Positions 41,911 through 52,960 of a stretch of DNA of 64,000 nucleotides are shown here, piece after piece. Position 1 is the first letter of the stretch, and each line of letters opens with the position of its first letter. Made by a program: the position numbers and the translations under genes. Source of the stretch: Anomaloglossus baeobatrachus (taxonomy: Eukaryota; Chordata; Amphibia; Anura; Aromobatidae); NCBI RefSeq assembly GCF_048569485.1, contig NC_134353.1, positions 700,588,958 through 700,652,957 on the forward strand. The letters are read 5' to 3'. The notes beneath the pieces are model-generated. The model searched no databases and was not told the origin of the DNA. It worked only from the letters and a program-made list of their open reading frames with translations.

Positions 41911-42425
41911 TTAGGCTATGTGCGCACTAGGCCGTTTTACCCGCGGATTTACGCGCGGTTTTGCTGCGGAAATTTCTTGAGAAATCTTTGAAATCTTTCT
42001 GCAGACATTTCCCAGCAAAACCTATGGAAAAAAAAAAAATAGCTGTGCGCACACTGCGTTTTTTTCTCAAGAAAATTCTTTGTGAAGATTTTCTTGAGAA
42101 AATTTCTTGAGAAAGAAGGGAATTTTGTTTACTTACCGTAAATTCCTTTTCTTCTAGCTCCAATTGGGAGACCCAGACAATTGGGGTGTATAGGCTATGC
42201 CTCCGGAGGCCGCACAAAGTATTACACTTAAAAGTGTTAAGCCCCTCCCCTTCTGCCTATACACCCCCCGTGCTCCCACGGGCTCCTCAGTTTTGGTGCA
42301 AAAGCAAGAAGGAGGAAAAAGAATTATAAACTGGTTTAAAGTAACTTCAATCCGAAGGAATATCGGAGAACTGAAACCATTCAACATGAACAACATGTGT
42401 ACACAAAAAAACAGGGGCGGGCGCT

Positions 42426-42530
42426 GGGTCTCCCAATTGGAGCTAGAAGAAAAGGAATTTACGGTAAGTAAACAAAATTCCCTTCTTCTTTGTCGCTCCA
42501 TTGGGAGACCCAGACAATTGGGACGTCCAA
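42426..42530. repeat. internal complementary region of DIRS copy 1
   Basis: Contains the complement of the element's left end (CAAAATTCCCTTC) directly joined to the complement of its right end (TTCTTTGTCGCTCCATTGGG). This is the joint-of-ends region DIRS elements are known to carry, and it fixes the element limits at 42115 and 48173. Together with the left end it makes an inverted pair of about 60 bp. Confidence 0.85.
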
Positions 42531-42589
42531 AAGCAGTCCCTGGGTGGGTAAAATAATACCTCGTAAGAGAGCCGTAAAACGGCCTCTTC

Positions 42590-43660
42590 CTACAGGTGGG
42601 CAACCGCCGCCTGAAGGACTCGTCTACCTAGGCTGGCATCCGCCGAAGCATAGGTATGCACCTGATAGTGTTTCGTGAAAGTGTGCAGGCTCGACCAGGT
42701 AGCCGCCTGACACACCTGCTGAGCCGTAGCCTGGTGCCTCAAAGCCCAGGACGCGCCCACGGCTCTGGTAGAATGGGCCTTCAGCCCTGAGGGAACCGGA
42801 AGCCCAGCCGAACGGTAGGCTTCGAGAATTGGCTCCTTGATCCACCGAGCCAAGGTTGATTTGGAAGCCTGTGACCCTTTACGCTGGCCAGCGACAAGGA
42901 CAAAAAGTGCATCCGAGCGGCGCAGGGGCGCCGTACGAGAAATGTAGAGTCTGAGTGCTCTCACCAGATCTAACAAGTGCAAATCCTTTTCACATTGGTG
43001 AACTGGATGAGGACAAAAAGAAGGTAAGGAGATATCCTGATTGAGATGAAAGGGGGATACCACCTTAGGGAGAAATTCCGGAACCGGACGCAGAACCACC
43101 TTGTCCTGGTGAAAAACCAGGAAAGGGGCTTTGCATGACAGCGCTGCTAGCTCAGACACTCTCCGAAGTGAAGTGACTGCTACTAGAAAAACCACTTTCT
43201 GCGAAAGGCGTGAGAGAGAAATATCTCTCATTGGCTCGAATGGTGGTTTCTGAAGAACCAGCAGCACCCTGTTCAGATCCCAGGGTTCTAACGGCCGCTT
43301 GTAAGGAGGAACGATGTGACAAACCCCCTGCAGGAACGTGCGTACCTGTGGAAGTCTGGCTAGGCGCTTCTGGAAAAACACAGAGAGCGCTGAGACTTGT
43401 CCCTTAAGGGAGCCGAGCGACAAACCCTTTTCCAGTCCAGATTGAAGGAAGGACAGAAAAGTGGGCAAGGCAAAAGGCCAGGGAGAAAAACCCTGAGCAG
43501 AGCACCACGACAGGAAAATTTTCCACGTCCTGTGGTAGATCTTGGCGGACGTTGGTTTCCTGGTCTGTCTCATAGTGGCAACGACGTCTTGAGATAACCC
43601 TGAAGACGCTAGGATCCAGGACTCAATGGCCACACAGTCAGGTTGAGGGCCGCAGAATTC
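42590..43660 (-). CDS. DIRS copy 1 tyrosine recombinase part
   Basis: About 355 residues of the tyrosine recombinase: an N-terminal core-binding region (KPTSAKIYHRTWKIFLSW), then the catalytic domain with the first arginine in SLRRVSELAAL, the HxxR box in LKAHSTRAVGASW and the nucleophile tyrosine in FTKHYQVHTYAS. In DIRS elements this enzyme inserts the circular DNA copy without target duplication. The frame stays open further upstream where it overlaps the RNase H part, so the true start is uncertain. This part looks whole. Confidence 0.9.
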   Translation of the reverse strand, partial: EFCGPQPDCVAIESWILASSGLSQDVVATMRQTRKPTSAKIYHRTWKIFLSWCSAQGFSPWPFALPTFLSFLQSGLEKGLSLGSLKGQVSALSVFFQKRLARLPQVRTFLQGVCHIVPPYKRPLEPWDLNRVLLVLQKPPFEPMRDISLSRLSQKVVFLVAVTSLRRVSELAALSCKAPFLVFHQDKVVLRPVPEFLPKVVSPFHLNQDISLPSFCPHPVHQCEKDLHLLDLVRALRLYISRTAPLRRSDALFVLVAGQRKGSQASKSTLARWIKEPILEAYRSAGLPVPSGLKAHSTRAVGASWALRHQATAQQVCQAATWSSLHTFTKHYQVHTYASADASLGRRVLQAAVAHL

Positions 43661-45755
43661 AGATGGAAAAACGGCCCTTGAGATAGCAAGTCTGGTCGGT
43701 CTGGTAGTGCCCACGGTTGGCCGACCGTGAGATGCCACAGATCCGGGTACCACGACCGCCTCGGCCAGTCTGGAGCGACGAGGATGACGCGGCGGCAGTC
43801 GGCCCTGATCTTGCGTAACACTCTGGGCAACAGTGCCAGCGGAGGAAACACATAAGGGAGCTGAAACTGCGACCAATCCTGAACTAAGGCGTCTGCCGCC
43901 AGAGCTCTGGGATCTTGAGACCGTGCCATGAACGTCGGTACCTTGTTGTTGTGCCGGGACGCCATGAGGTCGACGTCCGGCACCCCCCAGCGGCAACAGA
44001 TCTCCTGAAACACGTCCGGGTGAAGGGACCATTCCCCTGCGTCCATGCCCTGGCGACTGAGATAATCTGCTTCCCAGTTTTCCATGCCTGGAATGTGAAC
44101 TGCAGAGATGGTGGAGGCCGTGGCTTCCACCCACATCAAAATCCGCCGGACTTCCTGGAAGGCTTGCCGACTGCGTGTGCCGCCTTGGTGGTTGATGTAT
44201 GCCACCGCTGTGGAATTGTCCGACTGAATTCTGATCTGCTTGCCTTCCAGCCACTGCTGGAACGCTTTCAGGGCAAGATACACTGCCCGTATTTCCAGAA
44301 CATTGATCTGAAGCGAGGACTCTTGCTGGGTCCACGTACCCTGAGCCCTGTGGTGGAGAAAAACCGCTCCCCACCCTGACAGACTCGCGTCCGTCGTGAC
44401 CACCTCCCAGGATGGGGGTAGGAAGGATTTCCCCTTCGATAATGAAGTGGGAAGAAGCCACCACCGAAGGGAAGCTTTGGTCGCCTGAGAGAGGGAGACG
44501 TTCCTGTCGAGGGACGTCTGCTTCCTGTCCCATTTGCGTAGGATGTCCCATTGAAGAGGACGCAGGTGAAACTGCGCGAAAGGAACTGCCTCCATTGCTG
44601 CCACCATCTTCCCCAGGAAGTGCATGAGGCACCTCAAGGGGTGTGACTGGCCTTGAAGGAGAGATTGTACCCCTGTCTGTAGTGACCGCTGCTTGATCAG
44701 CGGAAGCTTCACTATCGCTGAGAGGGTATGAAACTCCATGCCAAGGTATGTGAGCGATTGGGCCGGTGTCAGATTTGACTTTGGAAAATTGATGATCCAC
44801 CGAAACTCTGGAGAGTCTCCAGGGTAGCGTCGAGGCTGTGTTGGCATGCCTCTTGAGAGGGTGCCTTGATCAGGAGATCGTCCAAGTAAGGGATCACCGA
44901 GTGACCCTGAGAGTGGAGGACCGCTACTACAGTAGCCATAACCTTGGTGAAAACCCGTGGGGCTGTTGCCAGGCCGAACGGCAGTGCCACGAACTGCAGG
45001 TGTTCGTTTTCTATGGCGAAGCGCAAGAAGCGCTGGTGCTCTGGAGCAATCGGTACGTGGAGATAAGCATCTTTGATATCGATCGATGCAAGGAAATCTC
45101 CTTGGGACATTGAGGCGATGACGGAGCGGAGGGATTCCATCCGGAACCGCCTGGTCGTTACGTGTTTGTTGAGAAGTTTCAGGTCCAGGACAGGACGGAA
45201 AGACCCGTCCTTCTTTGGGACCACAAACAAGTTGGAGTAAAAACCGTGGCCCTGTTGCTGAAGAGGAACAGGGACCACCACTCCTTCTGCCTTCAGAGTG
45301 CCCAGCGCCTGCAGAAGAGCCTCGGCTCGCTCGGGAGGCGGGGATGACCTGAAGAATCGAGTCGGGGGACGAGAGGTGAACTCTATCTTGTAACCGTGAG
45401 ACAGAATGTCTCTCACCCAACGGTCTTTTACCCGTGGCAGCCAGGCGTCGCAAAAGCGGGAGAGCCTGCCACCGACCGAAGATGTGGAGTGAGGAGGCCG
45501 AAAGTCATGAGGAAGCCGCTTTGGTAGCGGCACCTCCGGTGGCCTTTTTAGGACGTGACTTAGACCGCCATGCGTCAGAGTTCCTTTGATCTTTCTGAGG
45601 CCTTTTGGACGAGGAGAATTGGGACCTGCCCGCGCCCCGAAAGGACCGAAACCTCGACTGCCCCTTCCTCTGTTGGGGTATGTTCGGTTTGGGCTGGGGT
45701 AAGGATGTATCCTTTCCCTTGGATTGTTTGATGATTTCATCCAAACGCTCGCCAA
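43609..45755 (-). pseudogene. DIRS copy 1 reverse transcriptase-RNase H part
   Basis: Reverse transcriptase motifs FVVPKKDGSFRPVLDLKLLN, SIDIKDAYLHVPI and PYLDDLLIKA (the YxDD box) are followed by an RNase H-like part (TTDASLSGWGAV, LEIRAVYLALKAF, IQSDNSTAVAYINHQGG). After these comes the region PDVDLMASRHNNKVP...VAPDWPRRSWYPDL that DIRS proteins carry, often described as methyltransferase-like. The part overlaps the gag-like frame at one side and the recombinase at the other. About one break; treated as a fossil. Confidence 0.88.
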
Positions 45756-46983
45756 ACAATCGGTCGCCAGAAATTGGCAAACTGGTTAAGCGCTTTTTGG
45801 AAACAGAATCTGCCTTCCATTCCCGTAGCCACAAGGCCCTGCGGAGTACCACCGAATTGGCGGCTGCAACCGCCGTACGGCTCGCAGAGTCCAGGACAGC
45901 ATTAATAGCGTAAGACGCAAATGCCGACGTCTGAGTGGTTATGGACGCCACCTGTGGCGCGGACGTGCGTGTGGCTGCGTCAATTTGCGCTTGACCTGCT
46001 GAGATAGCTTGTAGCGCCCATACGGCTGCGAACGCTGGGGCAAAAGAAGCGCCGATAGCTTCATAGATGGATTTCAACCAGAGTTCCATCTGCCTGTCAG
46101 TGGCATCTTTGAGTGAAGCCCCATCTTCCACTGCAAGTATGGATCTAGCTGCCAGTCTGGAGATTGGAGGATCCACTTTGGGACACTGAGCCCAACTTTT
46201 GACCACGTCAGGGGGAAAAGGATAACGTGTATCCTTAAGGCGCTTAGAAAAACGCTTATCTGGACAAGCATGGTGATTCTGGACTGCCTCTCTGAAATCA
46301 GAGTGGTCCAGAAACATACTCGGTGTACGCTTGGGAAACCTGAAACGGAATTTCTCCTGCTGAGAAGCTGACTCCTCCACCGGATGAGCTGAGGGAGAAA
46401 TATCCAACATACGATTGATGGACGCAATAAGGTTGTTCACTATGGCGTCCCCGTCCGGAGTATCAAGATTGAGAGCGGCCTCAGGATCAGAATCCTGATC
46501 AGCTGTCTCCGCATCATCAACCAGAGATTCCCCCCTCTGAGACCCTGCACAATATGATGATGTCGAGGGAAAATCGAAGCGAGCTCGCTTAGTCGGTCTG
46601 GGGCTGGGGTCTGTGTCAGAACCCTCAGCCTGGGATCCATGAGATACCCCGGGAGGACATTGTTGGTCCAGCTGAGGTGGGCCAGGGAACAAAGATTCAA
46701 CAGAGTCCCTGTGCTGAGATACCGGCCTGGACTGCAAGGCTTCTAGTATCTTAGCCATAGTCTCAGAGAGTTTTGCAAACTCCGTCCCCGTCACCTGAAC
46801 AGTGTTAGCAGGTGGCTCCCCCTGGGCCCCTCTTAGCAGAGGCTCCGGCTGAGTAAGTGCCACAGGGGCCGAACAGTGCACACAATGAGGGTCAGTGGAA
46901 CCTGCCGGTAGCGGGGTCGTACATGCGGCGCAGGCAACATAATAAGCCTGTGTTTTGGCACCCCTGCCTTTCGTGGGCGCCAT
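45505..46983 (-). CDS. DIRS copy 1 gag-like protein
   Basis: An open frame of about 490 residues starting MAPTKGRGAKTQAYYVACAA; this methionine was preferred to one eight codons upstream because copy 3 starts at the equivalent place (MSSTKRKAAKARAVYTAC). An N-terminal CxxC...HCxxC motif (CAAC and HCVHC) looks like a small zinc ribbon. The middle contains FPPDVVKSWAQCPKVDPPIS and SFAPAFAAVWALQAISAGQA, shared with copies 2 and 3. The C-terminus is basic. Gag function is inferred from position in the element; there is no clear similarity to retroviral gag. Confidence 0.8.
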   Translation of the reverse strand: MAPTKGRGAKTQAYYVACAACTTPLPAGSTDPHCVHCSAPVALTQPEPLLRGAQGEPPANTVQVTGTEFAKLSETMAKILEALQSRPVSQHRDSVESLFPGPPQLDQQCPPGVSHGSQAEGSDTDPSPRPTKRARFDFPSTSSYCAGSQRGESLVDDAETADQDSDPEAALNLDTPDGDAIVNNLIASINRMLDISPSAHPVEESASQQEKFRFRFPKRTPSMFLDHSDFREAVQNHHACPDKRFSKRLKDTRYPFPPDVVKSWAQCPKVDPPISRLAARSILAVEDGASLKDATDRQMELWLKSIYEAIGASFAPAFAAVWALQAISAGQAQIDAATRTSAPQVASITTQTSAFASYAINAVLDSASRTAVAAANSVVLRRALWLREWKADSVSKKRLTSLPISGDRLFGERLDEIIKQSKGKDTSLPQPKPNIPQQRKGQSRFRSFRGAGRSQFSSSKRPQKDQRNSDAWRSKSRPKKATGGAATKAASS

Positions 46984-49889
46984 GCTATTATCTTCCCTGA
47001 GTAACACAATAGGGTATATAGCCAGAAATCAACTGTGCACCATACAGTGTAAAACATATATACCATAAACATATAATGTTACACTACTGCACAATGGGGC
47101 TAGCACCACAGGTGCTGCTTACCACCCGCCTAAAGCGGTTGTGAGGCCACCAGAGTCCCTGCCTGGGTCTCCCAGACTTTGTCCCACTCTGCAGCGTCCG
47201 AGGAGCTGACAGGAATGGCTGCCGGCGTCCTGAGGAGAGGAGGGAGCCGTGGGCGTGACCCAGAAAGAGCGGGAACTGGTGCCCGCACTGTGCACAGTGA
47301 GAGGGGTGGAGTATGCAAAGCATGCTCCAGCCCTCAGTGCTGCTCGTTCTGTGCAGCGTCCCGCCCTTCCCCTACCTGTCAGGGCTGTGGGCGGGAGGAA
47401 AGGAAACTAGGCCGCAAAAAGCCGGGGACTCTAGTAATAAACGCGGCCGCCGTAAAAGCGCGGCCGGCGTGAAAGTCCCCGGCGCACTACAAGTCCCAGC
47501 CGCGCCGCAGTGTTTCCATGGCCGCGGCGGTCAGTGCGGCAGTCCCTATACATAAACACACTCAGCAACGCTGAGTGTGTAATGGCACATATTAACCCGG
47601 TCAGCGCCGTGGTCTCCGGTGCACTAGCACACCCAGCAAAGCTGGAGTGTTGCTGTGCGCTGTCCCCACAGGGATACAGAGTACCTCCAAGTAGCAGGGC
47701 CATGTCCCTGAACGATACCCGGCTCCTATCCAGCAGGCTCCACAGGAGTTGTGGATGAAGCACGGTCTCAGTGCCTGGAGACCGATAGGATCCCACTTCA
47801 CCCAGAGCCCTGAGGGATGGGGAAGGAAAACAGCATGTGGGCTCCAGCCTCCGTACCCGCAATGGATACCTCAAACTTACAACACCACCGACAAGAGTGG
47901 GGTGAGAAGGGAGCATGCTGGGGGCTCTATATGGGCCCACTTTTCTTCCATCCGACATGGTCAGCAGCTGCTGCTGACCAATCTGTGGAGCTGTGCGTGC
48001 GTGTCTGACCTCCTTCGCACAAAGCAAAAAACTGAGGAACCCGTGGGAGCACGGGGGGTGTATAGGCAGAAGGGGAGGGGCTTAACACTTTTAAGTGTAA
48101 TACTTTGTGCGGCCTCCGGAGGCATAGCCTATACACCCCAATTGTCTGGGTCTCCCAATGGAGCGATAAAGAAATGTGCATGTCACTTCTTTTCCGCAGG
48201 TGCCTGCGGTATTTCACTCCATTCTCTGTAATGTAATCGCGAAATTCCGGGGGTATACCGCAGCTAGCAAATGATGTGCGGTATACCCCCGGTATAGCCG
48301 CGATTTACCTGCGGTAATGCTCATCACTGCCTGCGGTTTTGCAGGGAGTGATGTCATTATGACAGAAGAGGAAGCGGAGCAGAGTAAACGCAGACGTCAC
48401 ACTCCATGGATGCCGCACAGAAGCACCTCCGTGTGACGTCCGGCGGGTGCCCGTGCAGTCTGTGTCCTGCTCCGGCCCCGCTGCTGCCACCACAGCAGTG
48501 TCTTCCCGCAGTATCAGCAGCTTGTCACCCTGCAGCGCTGGCAGACACTGACACACAGCAGCGCGTGCAGCCGCGGGGATGACGGGCGCTGCTGTCCGGA
48601 GGTGAGAAGAGATCATTACCTGCTGTGACGATCTCCTGCCTCCTGACGTCACCGCGGTCACTGCTGTTTATGCCCGTCTCGTGAGCGGCCCGAGACTGTC
48701 ACTAGCGGTGACGTCACGGGCTCTCGCGATACTGCTGACAACGCTGCGGGCATAGAAGGCAGTGACAGCACTGATGGCAGGACTACAGGAGATCATCACA
48801 GCAGGTAATGATCTCCTCTATCCTCCTTACAGCAGCGCTCGTCATCCCCTGCAGTGACCTGGGCTGACCTATTGATATTAGCTCAGGTCACTGCATTGCT
48901 CTCCCAGCCAACGGGGAACATTCTGTTCTTCATTGAATGGGACAGTGACTATGGTATGGATCGCCGTGGGACCCCCCCCCCCTTATTGGATTAAATAAAA
49001 CTTTTTTTGTTGTCTATTTTTTATTTATTACTGACTGGGTTGGTGATGTCTGGTATCTGATAGACGCGTGACATCACAAACCCTAGGGCTTGATGCCAGG
49101 TGACATTACACATCTGGCATCAACCCCATATATTACCTTGTTTGCCAACGCACCAGGGCAACGGGATGAGTTGGGGCGAAGCATCAGGATTGGCACGTCT
49201 AATGGATGCGCCACTTCTGGGGCAGCTGCAGCCTGCTATTTTTAGGCTGGGGAGTGTCCAATAACAGTGGACCTCCCTAGTCTGAGAATACCAGACCACA
49301 GCTGTCCGCTTTACCTTGGCTGGTGATCCAATTTGGGGGGGACCCCACGTTTTTTGTTTTTAATTATTTATGGAAAATAACAGCGTGGGGTGCCCTCTGT
49401 TTTGGATTACCAGCCAAGGTGAAGCTGCCAGCTGTGGTCTGCAGCCGTCTGCTTTACCCTAGCTGGCTACAAAAGATGGGGGGACCTCACGTGGGTTTTT
49501 TTTTTTTAAATTTATTTATTTTATGGCTAAATACAAGGCTAGGCACCCTTTAGTGCCACATGAAAGTCACTAAAGGGTGCCAGCTTAGAAAATGCAGGGG
49601 GATTGGACATTATATAAGTCTTTCTCATCTATCTATCCATCTTTCCCTCTATCCATTATCTGTCTGTATCGATTATCTATATTATTTATTGCAGTTACAA
49701 GATAAAAAAAAAGCAGGGACCAACCTGCGGAAAAACCGCATGCGTTTTTCCCACGGATTTGATGCGGGTTTTTTTACAGCAAGTGCGGTAATCTTCAACT
49801 CCCAGACGTTTCTCAAGAAATTTTCTTGAGAAAAATCACTTTTCTAGTGCGCACATAGCCTTAAGAATATTTTAGACAGGCATGCTTAG

Positions 49890-50601
49890 AGGGAACCTGT
49901 CAGGTCCAATATGCACCCAGAACCACGGGCAGTTCTGGGTGCATATTGCTAATCCCTGCCTAACTGTCCCTGTATACACTAGCATAGAGATCCTTTATGA
50001 TATGCCAATGAACACAGGGACAAGTTAAAAAGGGCAATAGTTCCTGCGCTCATTCTCATTCACAGGGGCATGCTAACATGCTATTCAATGCCCACTGCCA
50101 GCGCCATTACAAGCTGTGACGTGCGCGCGTACCTGTGTCCATTGCACAGACTCAGAATGCTGGGTTTAGGGTCAGTGTGCAGGATCAGAAGTCCCCGGAT
50201 ATTCGGTCAGTTTGAAGAAAAGACGCATACACCCAGCTTCATAGTGCGCATGACCGGAAGTATGGGGACTTCTGATCATGCACACAGACGAAAACCAGCG
50301 TTGGCCACGTGACAGCAGAAAGGTGAGAGACCATGCCTCTGATGCTTGCGCATTAATTAGTGTGTTAGCATGCCCACAGGGTTGTGCTTACATGCTAAGG
50401 GGGCAGACTAGCCAAGGGAAGTAACGCCCTGGCGACTAGTCGCTGGTATCATTAGCATATTAGAAAGGATCTTTAAAAATACTTTTTCTAAAGATCTCTG
50501 TATCTATGCTAGTGTATACTGGGATGGTTAGGCAGGGATTAGTAATATGCCCCCAGAACTGCCCGTGGTTTTGTGTGCATATTGCATCTGACAGGATCCC
50601 T
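49890..50601. mobile_element. MITE with long inverted arms, TTA duplication
   Basis: AGGGAACCTGTCAGGTCC (left) against complement AGGGATCCTGTCAGATGC (right), with TTA at 49886-49888 and 50602-50604. Inverted arms of about 120-150 bp (GTTCTGGGTGCATATTGC, CTAGCATAGAGATCCTTTA). The central part carries GCATGCTAACATGC-type motifs in both halves. Non-coding. Confidence 0.85.
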
Positions 50602-50604
50602 TTA

Positions 50605-51418
50605 ACCCCTGAAGTTAACAAGTCTGTTCTTTTTGCCATCAACCTACAAAAAAAGTCAGGGATTAAAATTACCCATACAAGTCTACAGGACTAAGAAAAA
50701 AAATAAAAATCACTGACCGCACACATTGCAACGGTAATGGGTAGAATTCTTTTTAACCCCTTCCAAACAGATTAAAGAGGACCAACCACTAGGATTATTT
50801 ATCTTAATATATTTTTAGTGAGGGGACAATCTGAACTATGGTTTAATATTTTTTAAAACTTTTTTTTTTTTATTCATATTGCATTTATAGTCCCCCTTCA
50901 CAGGACTTGAACCTACAAGTCTTATCGCTCATAGTATGCACAGCATTTCAACATAATTGCCTTACATAGCTAAAATCAGGGTCTGCTTTGAAGTAAAAAA
51001 CTGGGTTTCAACGGAGCTCCATTATGGCAAGCATGTGGTTCTTCAGAAAACCCATTGGCGTCCTGGGTTCTCGGGCAGTCGATGTATAGAATGACTAATC
51101 ACCATGTGCTGTTAATGCCGCTGTCACCGATTGACAATTGAATTTGACTCGTTAATAGTGTTGAGCGGACCCGGACCGGAAAAATCCGGATCCGCGCGGT
51201 TTGAGCGGCAGATCCGAGTCTGACCCAGATGCGGGATTCCGGGTGCACGATCCGGCATTTTTTTTTTTTTGAGCTAGATCCTGACTGCAGCACACAGCCA
51301 TTATTTGCCAGCTATGACGTGGGCTCAACCTGTGATCCCACTCAACACACCCATTCCAGACTTGAGTTGTACATGTCCAGCTTATGTCAGGAAGGGCTTA
51401 ATTTCCATACACGGAAAA
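50605..51418. other. no gene recognised
   Basis: Contains a dispersed-repeat-like segment (GAGGACCAACCACTAGGATT) and a CCGGA-rich segment near 51170-51260 (GACCCGGACCGGAAAAATCC). No RANBP1 exon was found here. Confidence 0.45.
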
Positions 51419-51727
51419 GAAGGGAATTTTGTTACTTACCGTAAATTCCTTTTCTTCTAGCTCCTATTGGGAGACCCAGACGATTGGGTGTATAGCACTG
51501 CCTCCGGAGGCCACACAAAGCAATTACACTAAAAAGTGTAAGGCCCCTCCCCTTCTGGCTATACACCCCCAGTGGGATCACTGGCTCACCAGTTTTAGTG
51601 CAAAAGCAAGAAGGAGGAAAGCCAATAACTGGTTTAAACAAATTCACTCCGAAGTAACGTCGGAGAACTGAAAAACCATTCAACATGAACAACATGTGTA
51701 CCCGAAAAACCACCAAAAATCCCGAAG

Positions 51728-51840
51728 GACAACAGGGCGGGTGCTGGGTCTCCCAATAGGAGCTAGAAGAAAAGGAATTTACGGTAAGTAACAAAATTCC
51801 CTTCTTCTTCGGCGCTCCATTGGGAGACCCAGACGATTGG
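51728..51840. repeat. internal complementary region of DIRS copy 2
   Basis: AACAAAATTCCCTTC joined to TTCTTCGGCGCTCCATTGGG equals the complement of the left end plus the complement of the right end of this copy. It places the termini at 51419 and 57415. Confidence 0.85.
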
Positions 51841-51909
51841 GACGTCCAAAAGCTGTCCCTGGGTGGGTAAAGAAATACCTCATGTTAGAGCTGCAAAGAC
51901 AGCCCTCCC

Positions 51910-52960
51910 CTACGGGGAGGCAACTGCCGCCTGCAGGACTCTTCTACCTAGGCTGGCGTCCGCCGAAGCATAGGTATGCACCTGATAATGTTTGGTGAAA
52001 GTGTGCAGACTCGACCAGGTAGCTGCCTGGCACACCTGTTGAGCCATAGCCTGGTGTCGTAATGCCCAGGACGCACCCACGGCTCTGGTAGAATGGGCCT
52101 TCAGCCCTGATGGAACCGGAAGCCCAGCAGAACGGTAGGCTTCAAGAATTGGTTCTTTGATCCATCGAGCCAGGGTGGCTTTGGAAGCCTGCGACCCCTT
52201 GCGCTGGCCAGCGACAAGGACAAAGAGTGCATCAGAGCGGCGCAGGGGCGCCGTGCGGGAAATGTAGATTCTGAGTGCTCTCACCAGATCTAACAAATGT
52301 AAATCCTTTTCATACCGGTGAACCGGATGAGGACAAAAAGAAGGTAAGGAGATATCCTGATTAATATGAAACGAGGATACTACCTTAGGGAGAAACTCCT
52401 GAATGGGGCGCAGCACTACCTTGTCCTGGTGGACCACCAGGAAGGGAGCCTTGGATGACAGCGCTGCTAGCTCAGACACTCTCCGAAGAGACGTGATCGC
52501 TACCAGAAAGGCCACTTTCCGTGATAGTCGAGAGAGTGAAACATCCGTCAGAGACTCGAAAGGCGGCTTCTGGAGAGCAACTAGTACCCTGTTCAGATCC
52601 CATGGATCTAACGGCCGCTCGTACGGGGGGACGATATGACCAAACCCCCTGCAGGAACGTGCGTACCTGCGGATGTCGTGCTAGACGCTTCTGAAAAAAA
52701 CACCAATAGCGCCGAGACTTGCCCTTTAAGGGAGCCGAGCGACAAGCCCTTTTCCAACCCAGATTGCAGGAAGGAAAGAAAAGTAGGCAATGCCAATGGC
52801 CAGGGGGACACTCCTTGTACAGAGCACCAGTAAAAGAAAATCTTCCACTTCCGTGGTAGATCTTAGCAGACGTGGGCTTCATAGCCTGTCTCATGGTGGC
52901 AACGACCCCGTGGGATAAACCTGAGGACACTAGGATCTAAGACGCAATGGCCACACAGTA
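51910..52960 (-). pseudogene. DIRS copy 2 tyrosine recombinase remnant
   Basis: Recognisable recombinase blocks: SLRRVSELAALSSKAPF, LKAHSTRAVGASW and FTKHYQVHTYAS, with the core-binding part KPTSAKIYH upstream. Broken; closest in sequence to copy 3. Confidence 0.85.

Larger units (their letters stand above)
42115..48173 (-). mobile_element. DIRS-type tyrosine-recombinase retroelement, copy 1
   Basis: A fossil of the DIRS order, about 6.06 kb, sense on the minus strand. Parts in sense order: right terminal repeat, gag-like frame, reverse transcriptase-RNase H part, tyrosine recombinase, internal complementary region, left terminal repeat. Terminal inverted repeats of about 140 bp (42157-42300 and 48027-48166) are almost identical, implying a young insertion. 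No target duplication, as expected for DIRS. It looks nearly whole, with about one break. Confidence 0.93.
41914..49860. mobile_element. Harbinger-like element, TTA duplication, hosting DIRS copy 1
   Basis: The left end GGCTATGTGCGCACTAG and the right end (exact complement over these 17 bases) are flanked by TTA at 41911-41913 and 49861-49863. Subtracting the DIRS insertion leaves about 1.9 kb of non-coding sequence with TTCTTGAGAAA motifs near both ends. The 48174-49850 part resembles the 20585 element in layout, with a long CG-rich stretch and a segment TGATGTCTGGTATCTGATAG. Confidence 0.9.

Noticed and set aside
42590-43660. Phage-type integrase from bacterial transfer
   Set aside because: The tyrosine recombinase sits next to DIRS-type RT-RNase H and between DIRS terminal repeats in three copies, so it is a retroelement part.
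48174-51418. Upstream RANBP1 exons
   Set aside because: No match to the Ran-binding domain or to the segment before the tail was recognised; the sequence is MITE-derived or unassigned.
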